Shown here: positions 52,980-60,197 of the stretch, piece by piece
How the letters are laid out: the number at the start of each line of letters is the position of its first letter
Position numbering within the stretch: position 1 is the first letter of the stretch
From: Clostridia bacterium
GTDB lineage: Bacteria > Bacillota > Clostridia > Christensenellales > Christensenellaceae
DNA length: 64,000 bases
NCBI GenBank assembly: GCA_017439085.1
Contig: JAFRTU010000016.1
Coordinates: forward strand, 126,059-190,058
Direction: 5' to 3'
Notes under the pieces: model-generated
What the model was told of the DNA's origin: nothing
Database searches by the model: none
What the model saw: only the letters and a program-made list of their open reading frames with translations
Position numbers and translations under genes: made by a program

Positions 52980-53837
52980 TTATCTCCTTTCCTGGGCGAA
53001 GAGATTACAGGTCTTTTCATACGCATGTCTCTCATAGTCCATGTACATCCTGCCTCTCGACATCGCCTCGTCGAAATCAATCTCGTAGCCGTTGAAGTCA
53101 GGCCCGTCAACGCAGGCGAACTTCGTGATCTTCTCCCCGTTCCTGCTAAGGGTGAGCCTGCAGCCTCCGCACATTCCCGTTCCGTCTATCATTATCGGGT
53201 TCATGGATGCAATTACCGGCACCTCGAAGGGCTTGCAGGTGAGCACTACGAACTTCATCATTATGAGCGGTCCTATGGTGATCACGGTATCGAAGGTCTC
53301 TCCGTTCTCCAGCATCTCCTTAAGGGGAACGGTGACGTTTCCCTGTCTTGCATACGAACCGTCGTCGGTCATCACTATGAGCCTGTCGGAGCATGATCTG
53401 AAGTCATCCTCAAGTATGAGGAGATCCTTTGTCCTGAAGCCGATAATGCTCGTCACTTCCGCTCCCATGTCATGGAGAGCCTGGGCTATCGGAAGAGCTA
53501 TGGCACATCCGACTCCGCCTCCGACTATACAGACCTTCTTAAGGCCTTCGAGCTCAGTCGCCTGTCCCAATGGTCCTACGAAATCCTGAATGTATTCTCC
53601 CTCTTTTTTTGTGTTCAGAAGGAACGTAGTGGCACCGACTATCTGGAATATTATCTTTACGGTCCCTTCTTTGGGATCCGTTCCTGCCACTGTGAGCGGT
53701 ATCCTCTCTCCTTCATCGGTCACACGGAGTATTATGAACTGTCCCGGTCTGGCCTTCCTGGCCACGAGGGGAGCTTCTATCTCCATCTGGGTGACGGTGG
53801 GGTTCAGTTCCTTTTTCCTGACTATCCTGTACATCAC
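52980..53837 (-). CDS. nfnA: NfnA / sulfide dehydrogenase-like FAD and [2Fe-2S] subunit
   Basis: 285 residues, related to dihydroorotate dehydrogenase electron transfer subunit. The FAD region is RKARPGQFIILRVTDEGERIPLTVAG, NAD binding is VCIVGGGVGCAIALPIAQAL, and the [2Fe-2S] ligands are in GTGMCGGCRL and FACVDGP. It precedes nfnB by 2 nt. The two genes should give a bifurcating transhydrogenase that balances NADH, NADPH and ferredoxin in an anaerobe. Confidence 0.93.
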   Translation of the reverse strand: MMYRIVRKKELNPTVTQMEIEAPLVARKARPGQFIILRVTDEGERIPLTVAGTDPKEGTVKIIFQIVGATTFLLNTKKEGEYIQDFVGPLGQATELEGLKKVCIVGGGVGCAIALPIAQALHDMGAEVTSIIGFRTKDLLILEDDFRSCSDRLIVMTDDGSYARQGNVTVPLKEMLENGETFDTVITIGPLIMMKFVVLTCKPFEVPVIASMNPIMIDGTGMCGGCRLTLSRNGEKITKFACVDGPDFNGYEIDFDEAMSRGRMYMDYERHAYEKTCNLFAQERR

Positions 53838-53928
53838 TTTCTCCTTTCGGTCTCATATGAGAATGGACTCTATCTTTTAGATTATACTACCATTTAAAGA
53901 CGGCCCTCAATGTTCGGGAACAAAAAAA

Positions 53929-53946
53929 GGACTCCCCGCGGAGTCC
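53929..53946 (-). terminator. Terminator of the VOC-protein gene
   Basis: The stem GGACTCC/GGAGTCC with loop CCGC is followed on the minus strand by seven T residues. Confidence 0.9.
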
Positions 53947-53964
53947 ATTTTATATTCACTGTTT

Positions 53965-54345
53965 TTACAGCATCTCTGAAAATTCGACCTTTTCATTGTT
54001 GGGTCCGAGCACCGTGAAATATCTGATTCCGTTGTCCCAGAACGGAAGGCTTCCTTCCTCAACGATGTTGAAGCCCTTTTCCACTGCATAGGCGTGCAGC
54101 GCGTCCAGATCCTCCACGTCAAGAGCGATATGGTCTATGGCTCCCGGAAGCTTCTCCCCCTCTTCAGCCTCGTAGATCTCTATCACGAGACCGCCCTTCT
54201 CCATGAAGCGTACGTAAGTGCCGTTGTTGGGATTAAAGAACCTTCCCTTAAGAGTGAAGCCGATAGTCTCATAGAACTCTACTGTCTCATCGGTCCTTAC
54301 GGACGGCAGTCCAATATGCTGGAGTCCGTGTATCTTTTCAAACAT
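53965..54345 (-). CDS. VOC-superfamily (glyoxalase-like) protein
   Basis: 126 residues with the paired beta-alpha-beta-beta-beta fold: LQHIGLPSVRTDETVEFYETIGF, LVIEIYE, IDHIALDVEDLD and FTVLGPNNEKVEFSE. The metal ligands (His, Glu, His, Glu) are all present at the expected places, so a metal-dependent lyase or isomerase such as lactoylglutathione lyase-like activity is possible. It is flanked by a terminator. Confidence 0.88.
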   Translation of the reverse strand: MFEKIHGLQHIGLPSVRTDETVEFYETIGFTLKGRFFNPNNGTYVRFMEKGGLVIEIYEAEEGEKLPGAIDHIALDVEDLDALHAYAVEKGFNIVEEGSLPFWDNGIRYFTVLGPNNEKVEFSEML

Positions 54346-54390
54346 GAACCTTTTCCCCTTTATTCTTTAGTGTATCTATATTATAACCCT

Positions 54391-55800
54391 TTATTTCAGT
54401 TCTTCGAATCCCGGTTTCGTAAGCCTGTACGGATCCATTATCTGATCCAGCTGGTCCTCATTCAGGATCTTATTGTCGAGTATGAGCTTACGGAGCGAGA
54501 CGTTCGTGGCAAGGGCCTCCTTTGCGATCTTGGCCGATGCGGTGTATCCGATGTACGGGTTAAGGGCGGTGACCATTCCGACGCTCTGGTCCAGAAGTTC
54601 CCTGCACTTCTCCTCGTTCGCGGTGATGCCGTCCACGCAGTTAAGGATAAAGGTGTCGACTCCGTTCCTCAGTATGTCTATGGACTGGAAGAGAGAATAG
54701 AACACTATCGGCTCAAAGGCGTTGAGCTCCAGCTGTCCGGCTTCGACAGCCATGGAGATGGTGACATCGTTTCCGACTATCCTGAAGGCTATCTGGTTCA
54801 CCACCTCAGGAATGACCGGGTTCACCTTTCCGGGCATTATCGAGGAACCGTTCTGCTTTGCTGGGAGATTGATCTCTCCGAAGCCCGTTCTCGGTCCCGA
54901 ACCCATGAGACGGAGGTCATTCGATATCTTGGAAAGAGCGAGTGCACAGTCTTTTATGGAGCTCGAGATGGCAGAGAAGCAGTCGATGTTCTGAGTGGCG
55001 TCGATGAGGTCGTCGGACTGTCTGAATCCTACTCCGGTGACAGCCGTGAGGACATCGGCTATAGTGTCGAAATACTGCTGGTTGGCGTTGATGCCGGTAC
55101 CTATTGCAGTTCCTCCCATGTTTATGAAGTGCATCTCCTCTTCGACCCTGTTGATCCTCGTGATGCACCTTTTTACTGCAGAGGCATATGCTCCGAATTC
55201 CTGTCCGAGCCTTATCGGCACTGCATCCTCGAGCTGGGTACGCCCCATCTTAAGGACCTTGTCGAATTCCTTTGCCTTGTTGCTGAAGGATCTCTGGAGA
55301 TTCGTGAGGCTCTTCTTGAGTCCTGCAAGAAGAGTTATTACCGTCATCTTCCCCGCTGTCGGGATAACGTCGTTTGTGGACTGGCCGCGGTTCACGTCGT
55401 CGTTAGGATGCACGATATCATAGTCCCCGCAGTTTCCCCCGAGGATCTTTATTGCTATGTTGGCTATGACCTCGTTGGCATTCATGTTCATGGACGTTCC
55501 CGCTCCGCCCTGGATCGGGTCCACTATGAACTGGTCATGATACTGTCCCTTTATTATTAGAGAACAGGCATCGACTATCGCTTCTCCGACCTTCTTGTCG
55601 AGGTTGTGAGCTCTCATGTTGGCTATGGCGCAGGCCTGCTTCAGATATGCAAGGCTGTTTATCATCTCGGGATGCATCCTCTGCCCCGTGATATCGAAGT
55701 TTTCGAGGGCCCTCAAGGACTGTACGCCGTAGTATGCGTCGGTCGGGACCTGCTTCGTGCCTATGGAATCCGCTTCAAGACGATATGTTCTGTTATCCAT
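54391..55800 (-). CDS. aspA: Aspartate ammonia-lyase
   Basis: 469 residues, fumarase/aspartase superfamily. The substrate signature GSSIMPGKVNPVIPEVVNQ and the GRTQLEDAVPIRLGQEF, QSTNDVIPT and MNMNANEVIAN motifs match aspartase more than fumarase. It converts L-aspartate to fumarate and ammonia. The start at 55800 has AAGGATGGGATATC upstream. The divergent LysR gene and palindrome suggest direct regulation. Confidence 0.92.
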   Translation of the reverse strand: MDNRTYRLEADSIGTKQVPTDAYYGVQSLRALENFDITGQRMHPEMINSLAYLKQACAIANMRAHNLDKKVGEAIVDACSLIIKGQYHDQFIVDPIQGGAGTSMNMNANEVIANIAIKILGGNCGDYDIVHPNDDVNRGQSTNDVIPTAGKMTVITLLAGLKKSLTNLQRSFSNKAKEFDKVLKMGRTQLEDAVPIRLGQEFGAYASAVKRCITRINRVEEEMHFINMGGTAIGTGINANQQYFDTIADVLTAVTGVGFRQSDDLIDATQNIDCFSAISSSIKDCALALSKISNDLRLMGSGPRTGFGEINLPAKQNGSSIMPGKVNPVIPEVVNQIAFRIVGNDVTISMAVEAGQLELNAFEPIVFYSLFQSIDILRNGVDTFILNCVDGITANEEKCRELLDQSVGMVTALNPYIGYTASAKIAKEALATNVSLRKLILDNKILNEDQLDQIMDPYRLTKPGFEELK

Positions 55801-55849
55801 GATATCCCATCCTTCAGATAATCTTTCAATATGAGTATACACTCGGAAC

Positions 55850-55875
55850 AGTATATATTAAAATATATATATACT
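55850..55875. promoter_or_regulatory. Palindrome between aspA and the LysR-type gene
   Basis: AGTATATAT and ATATATACT form a perfect inverted repeat separated by eight A/T bases in the 106-base divergent intergenic region. Spacing and position fit a LysR-type binding site controlling both genes. Confidence 0.6.
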
Positions 55876-55906
55876 ATAACTACCATAATATATTTCTAAT
55901 ACTGAT

Positions 55907-56875
55907 ATGAGCGAACTGTTTAACAAGAAAGACCTGATATACAGGGTATATGAGGAGGGAAGCATATCGGGAGCCTCGAGGAAGCTCTATATCTCCCAGC
56001 CCTCTCTCTCGGTGATGATAAAGAAGGTGGAGGACGAGATCGGCTCTCCCCTCTTCGACAGGAGCGTGAAGCCTTTAAGGCTCACTGACGTGGGACGTGA
56101 ATACATACGCGTCACGGAGGAGATGTACCGCCTCGAGCATGACTTCGAGAACTACCTCGACTCTCTGGAGCGGCTCCAGAGAGGAGATCTTCACATAGGC
56201 TCGAACCAGCTCCTCTCCACGATGGTGCTGCCTCCTTACATAGCCGGATTCATTACCGGATATCCTAACATACACCTGACGCTCCTCGACGGAAACTCCT
56301 CCACCCTGGTGGCAGGACTCACTGCCGGCTCCCTTGACGTGATAATCGACAACCACAGGATGGACCCTGAGATGTTCGACATGAAATATCTCCATACTGA
56401 GCACCTGCTCCTCGCCGTGCCGAAGGCTCTTGACGACGTGAAGGAATTTGAGAAGAGAAGGCTCTCAAGGACGGACATACTTAAAGGCAGGCATCTGGGT
56501 AAGAGGACGAGACCCGTCTCACTCAGACCCTTCTCAAAGATCCCCTTCATACTCATGAACAAGGACAACAACATAAGGGAGCACTCAGACGAGCTCTTCG
56601 ATGCGGAGGACTTCTCTCCGAGGATATTACTTGAAGTGGACAGACTCGTCACACTCTACAACTTCATAAAGACGGGCACTGCCGCATCCATAGTCAGCGA
56701 TACCCTGATAGAGAACACTGTGGATACGGAGGATACCATAAACTACTACCGTCTGAACGACGACCTCTCAAAGAGGGACATCTTTGCGTCATATAAAAAG
56801 AACAGGTACGTCACGAAGGCCATGAGGACCTTCCTCGACTCCCTGTCCGGAGACATATTCAAAAAAGAGGGCTGA
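55907..56875 (+). CDS. LysR-family transcriptional regulator
   Basis: 322 residues. The N-terminal helix-turn-helix is GSISGASRKLYISQPSLSVMIKKVEDEIGSPLFDRS. The effector domain includes GDLHIGSNQLLSTMVLPPYIAGF and GSLDVIIDNH. It is divergent from aspA, so a role in aspartate or fumarate-linked control is a reasonable inference. Codons and A/T content of the upstream region differ from the gene. The stop lies within the hairpin shared with the next gene. Confidence 0.93.
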   Translation: MSELFNKKDLIYRVYEEGSISGASRKLYISQPSLSVMIKKVEDEIGSPLFDRSVKPLRLTDVGREYIRVTEEMYRLEHDFENYLDSLERLQRGDLHIGSNQLLSTMVLPPYIAGFITGYPNIHLTLLDGNSSTLVAGLTAGSLDVIIDNHRMDPEMFDMKYLHTEHLLLAVPKALDDVKEFEKRRLSRTDILKGRHLGKRTRPVSLRPFSKIPFILMNKDNNIREHSDELFDAEDFSPRILLEVDRLVTLYNFIKTGTAASIVSDTLIENTVDTEDTINYYRLNDDLSKRDIFASYKKNRYVTKAMRTFLDSLSGDIFKKEG

Positions 56876-56887
56876 TCTCAGCCCTCT
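56866..56887. terminator. Terminator hairpin overlapping two convergent stop codons
   Basis: A perfect 10-bp stem AGAGGGCTGA/TCAGCCCTCT with a 2-base spacer. It contains the stop of the LysR gene and, on the other strand, that of the metallophosphoesterase gene. The minus strand has TTTTTT after it. Confidence 0.88.
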
Positions 56888-57714
56888 CCTATCACGAATC
56901 TGTTCATATAGCCGGTAATGCCCTGTGAGGAAACGTACTGCATCACCCCGTCCACGATCTTAGAATCGTTCATGAAATGCAGATGCCCTGCGAGCACCAT
57001 AGCTATATCGTTTCTGTTTTCCCTTATTATCTTAAGGAGCTCCAGGTTCTCAACGGGACATCCGGGATAATTGAACCAGAAATACTCTCCCGCCTTTTCC
57101 ATCTCTTCCCTGTTCCCCTCGGTCACGAAGGGCACATGGAACACCACGACGGTCTTCTTATGGTCTTTGAAGCTGTCCCTCAGCACGCTGAGCTGATCTC
57201 CCGAGACCGATCTGTCCGCATTGTCGAGGCAGATCATGCGGAGCTCATCGTCCTCAGCTGTCTGTACCTTTCTGTTCACGATCGAGAACCTCAGACCTTC
57301 GGGAACGGTCCCCTTCTTCTCGTGGTTCCCGCAGGCTATCACATAGGGCACCTCGAGCATTTCAAGCCTCTTTTCCATCGCTCTCAGATCAGCGGGCGTG
57401 ACAGCATCCATCATGTCTCCGACCATGGCTACCATATCGGCCTTCCCGGCAACGGTGAAAAGATCGTCCAGTATCTCCATGTGATCTCTCATCTGATAGG
57501 GACCACAGGGTTCCCCGTGAAGATCCGCAAACATCTTTCTGGTCTCTATCCAGTTAGCGGAACCCTTCTCCGCTCTCTTTTTCTCTTCAGGAGTACTAAG
57601 GCCGTCCCATGTGGTGATATGGGTATCTCCAAACTGACAGAGCACGTGCCTTCTCATACCCGGGATCCTTATCACATGCTCATGTATCAGAAGTCTTTTC
57701 TCTATATCATCCAT
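56878..57714 (-). CDS. Calcineurin-like metallophosphoesterase
   Basis: 278 residues. Metal-binding motifs in order: QFGDTHITT, AMVGDMMDA, ACGNHEKKG, VFHVPFV and LAGHLHFMN. They fit the binuclear metal phosphoesterase fold. The protein is cytoplasmic. Substrate unknown. It is last in a minus-strand series with SGNH hydrolase, small membrane protein, M29 peptidase and the deaminase fusion. Confidence 0.93.
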   Translation of the reverse strand: MDDIEKRLLIHEHVIRIPGMRRHVLCQFGDTHITTWDGLSTPEEKKRAEKGSANWIETRKMFADLHGEPCGPYQMRDHMEILDDLFTVAGKADMVAMVGDMMDAVTPADLRAMEKRLEMLEVPYVIACGNHEKKGTVPEGLRFSIVNRKVQTAEDDELRMICLDNADRSVSGDQLSVLRDSFKDHKKTVVVFHVPFVTEGNREEMEKAGEYFWFNYPGCPVENLELLKIIRENRNDIAMVLAGHLHFMNDSKIVDGVMQYVSSQGITGYMNRFVIGEG

Positions 57715-57723
57715 TTCACTGCC

Positions 57724-58383
57724 TCAGAGTTTCATCAGGAAAGAAGCTATCTCCTCTTCCAGTATCTTGTGTCCCTCTCCGTTCGGATGGAGACCGTCAG
57801 GGATATATCTCCAGAGCACTTCGTTCACTCTGGTGTCGAGATAGCTGTCACTAAACAGATCGAGCACGGGAAGTCCGTATTCTCCCGCGACCTTCCTTAT
57901 GACGTCAACGTATTCATAGAGCAGCGGGCAGTCCCACGTCTTGGAGCCGTCGCCCCTGTGCAGCATCTCGGTCGTCCTGTGGAGGGGAGTCAGTACCACT
58001 ATAAGAGCTGAGGGATATCTCTCCTTCAGATGGGAATACACATAATGGCAGGCACCGTAGAAGGTCTCCGGAGTCCTGTCGGACGGTGTCCCGAACTCGG
58101 CGTCTCCGTGTCCGAAATCGTTCGTGCCTCCGAACACCACTACTATGTCGGCGTCAGGATCCATCTCATAGAGCCTCATGCAGAAATCCCTGTCTATCGG
58201 CTCATCGAAGTTCGGATGCTTCTGCCTTGCATACCTTGTTCCGCCTATGCCGTAGTTCCTGGAAGCGGCAAGGGAATAGTCCCTCTTCATCCTGTTGACG
58301 AAGAAGTCCTCCTCTCTTTCCACTCCGTACCCCTCGGTGATGCTGTCGCCGAGGAAATTGATCTTCTTTCCCTTAAGATCCAT
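57724..58383 (-). CDS. SGNH/GDSL-family hydrolase
   Basis: 219 residues. Block I NFLGDSITEGYG (nucleophile Ser), block II YGIGGTRYA, block III VVVFGGTNDFG, and block V IPDGLHPNGEGH (Asp/His) are complete, so it should be an active esterase or acylhydrolase. No signal peptide. It starts ten bases before the metallophosphoesterase gene in the transcript. Confidence 0.94.
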   Translation of the reverse strand: MDLKGKKINFLGDSITEGYGVEREEDFFVNRMKRDYSLAASRNYGIGGTRYARQKHPNFDEPIDRDFCMRLYEMDPDADIVVVFGGTNDFGHGDAEFGTPSDRTPETFYGACHYVYSHLKERYPSALIVVLTPLHRTTEMLHRGDGSKTWDCPLLYEYVDVIRKVAGEYGLPVLDLFSDSYLDTRVNEVLWRYIPDGLHPNGEGHKILEEEIASFLMKL

Positions 58384-58404
58384 AAAGTCCCTCCGAAATA
58401 AAAA

Positions 58405-58689
58405 TTATGGTCTCGGATATGCGCTTCTTGCCCACTCCTCTATCTCAGAAAAGGTCTTCGTAAAGTTCTGGAATATTCCGAGTATGGTCGGATAATACAT
58501 CACGCAGAGGAATGCAAGCAGCAATACCAGGAATATGGAATATATCAGGAGAGCCTTCTTTGCTCTCTTGAAGAGGAGTATCACCCATACTGCTATGAGC
58601 ACGGGGACCAGATACCCTATCACACCAATCAGTGCCTGGATCACATGTGCAGTCTTCGGATCGAACAGTGCCAGAAATTTGTAGATCAT
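58405..58689 (-). CDS. Small membrane protein
   Basis: 94 residues with two to three hydrophobic helices (VIQALIGVIGYLVPVLIAVW and LLIYSIFLVLLLAFLCVMYY). The loop FKRAKKA is basic, consistent with a cytoplasmic side. No family recognised. Gap to neighbours about 20 nt on both sides. Confidence 0.72.
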   Translation of the reverse strand: MIYKFLALFDPKTAHVIQALIGVIGYLVPVLIAVWVILLFKRAKKALLIYSIFLVLLLAFLCVMYYPTILGIFQNFTKTFSEIEEWARSAYPRP

Positions 58690-58707
58690 TATTATACCTC
58701 CTTCATT

Positions 58708-59934
58708 TCAGAAGGCCCAGTTGCCTTCCCTGAATATCGGAACGGTGTTGCCGTCCCTGTCTATGCCGTCAATGGTGAGGTCAGCTGAACCCACCATGAA
58801 GTCCACATGTATCACGGAATCGTTGAAGCCCTTTTCCGCAAGCTCCTCGGAAGAATACTTCTCGAAATCCTCTATGCAGTTCGTATACGCCCTTCCGAGT
58901 GCGAAATGGCAGCTCGCATTCTCGTCGAAGAGAGTGTTGTAGAAGAGTATACCGCTCCTGCTTATGGGCGAATCGAAGGGCACGAGCGCACACTCTCCGA
59001 GATACGCCGCTCCCTTATCTGTTGCTATCATCTGCCTTAGGAGCTCCTCGTTCTTCTCCGCATGCACCTCTACAGCTTTTCCTTCCCTGAAGGTTATGGA
59101 GAAATCCTCTATGAGCTCTCCTCTGTATGAGAGGGGCTTCGTTGCGACGAGCTTGCCGTTCGCGGTCATCCTGTCAGGAGCCGTGAACACCTCTTCCGTA
59201 GGTATGTTCGGATCGTATTCTATCCCTGAGAGCGTGACGTCGCTGCCTCCGAGGAAAAGGCCCTTCTCAATGAGTCCGACCGTGAAATCGGTGCCGTTAG
59301 CCGACTTATAGTGAAGGGACTTAAGTCCCATGGCGTTGAGCCTTTCGCATCTCTCCAGGAGGAAGGCGTTGTGCCTGTTCCAGTCCTCCACCGGATCCTC
59401 ACCGTCAGCCCTTGAGGTATATAGTATGGCATCCCAGAGCTTTTTTACTGCTTCCCTCTTAGGTATGCCCGGGAACACCCGCTCTGCCCATTCGGGTCCC
59501 GGTACCGCGGCTATGCACCACTGGTTCTTATTGTCCATGGCATCTGCGTATTTCTTTATAGCTCTGGCTCTTCTGGCCATGGCATGGGAATACTTCGCCT
59601 GATCTATCCCCTTCATGCCCATTGGATCCTCTGAGGCTATCCTTATAGTCGCAGGAAGAGTCTCGACTCTTTCCTTCATCCTTGTCCTCTGCCATGGGCT
59701 CACCCTTGCAAGAGTCTCCCTGTCCTGATACTTTATGTCGTTTTTAAGGAGTCTCTGGTCGGTCCATTCGACGGTCACCTTTCCGGCTCCCGCCTTATAG
59801 CACTCCTCCTGGAGGATCCTTATGAAATCTATCTCGTTAAGGGCTGAGCCTATTATGACCTCCTGCCCCTTCTGTACGTTTATGCCCTTTCTCGCTATGA
59901 GGGAGGCATACCTTCTCATCTTCTTCTTATCCAT
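58708..59934 (-). CDS. M29-family aminopeptidase
   Basis: 408 residues, close to the usual length of the thermophilic aminopeptidase family (PepS/AmpS). Family motifs are NVQKGQEVIIGSALNEIDFIR, WCIAAVPGPEWAERVFPG, NIPTEEVFTAPDRMTANG, LGECALVPFDSPISRSG and the metal-binding HVDFMVGSADLTIDG. It should release N-terminal amino acids. Gene spacing shows it belongs with the DUF1292 and deaminase genes. Confidence 0.93.
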   Translation of the reverse strand: MDKKKMRRYASLIARKGINVQKGQEVIIGSALNEIDFIRILQEECYKAGAGKVTVEWTDQRLLKNDIKYQDRETLARVSPWQRTRMKERVETLPATIRIASEDPMGMKGIDQAKYSHAMARRARAIKKYADAMDNKNQWCIAAVPGPEWAERVFPGIPKREAVKKLWDAILYTSRADGEDPVEDWNRHNAFLLERCERLNAMGLKSLHYKSANGTDFTVGLIEKGLFLGGSDVTLSGIEYDPNIPTEEVFTAPDRMTANGKLVATKPLSYRGELIEDFSITFREGKAVEVHAEKNEELLRQMIATDKGAAYLGECALVPFDSPISRSGILFYNTLFDENASCHFALGRAYTNCIEDFEKYSSEELAEKGFNDSVIHVDFMVGSADLTIDGIDRDGNTVPIFREGNWAF

Positions 59935-59941
59935 CTTCCAC

Positions 59942-60187
59942 CTATAGTTTTTCCTTCAGTTCGGGGAGAAGCTCTTCTATAAGCTCCCTGTCCGTTACCC
60001 TGTCGACGAACAGTCCTTCATCGTCCCTTATCTCTTCAAGTATGGCCACTCTGTCCTCGCTTAGGGTATCCTTTTCCATGCCCATGGCAAGGAGATATCT
60101 CTTCCCGTCCTTCTCGGTATCCGAGAGGAGCACGTACTCTTCACCGTCATCCAGAGTGATCTTGTTTCCCGTCATAAGATGATCCAT
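59942..60187 (-). CDS. DUF1292-family small acidic protein
   Basis: 81 residues. ITLDDGEEYVLLSDTEKDGKRYLLAM and AILEEIRDDEGL are the DUF1292 (YrzB-like) pattern, an acidic small protein of unknown function. It is usually encoded with yrrL/yrzL; here it sits instead between a deaminase-like gene and an M29 peptidase. Confidence 0.85.
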   Translation of the reverse strand: MDHLMTGNKITLDDGEEYVLLSDTEKDGKRYLLAMGMEKDTLSEDRVAILEEIRDDEGLFVDRVTDRELIEELLPELKEKL

Positions 60188-60197
60188 ATCTGTCCTT

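Noticed and set aside
54094..55560. 488-residue open frame opposite the aspartase gene
   Set aside because: Antisense shadow caused by codon bias of a real gene; translation shows low-complexity sequence without motifs.
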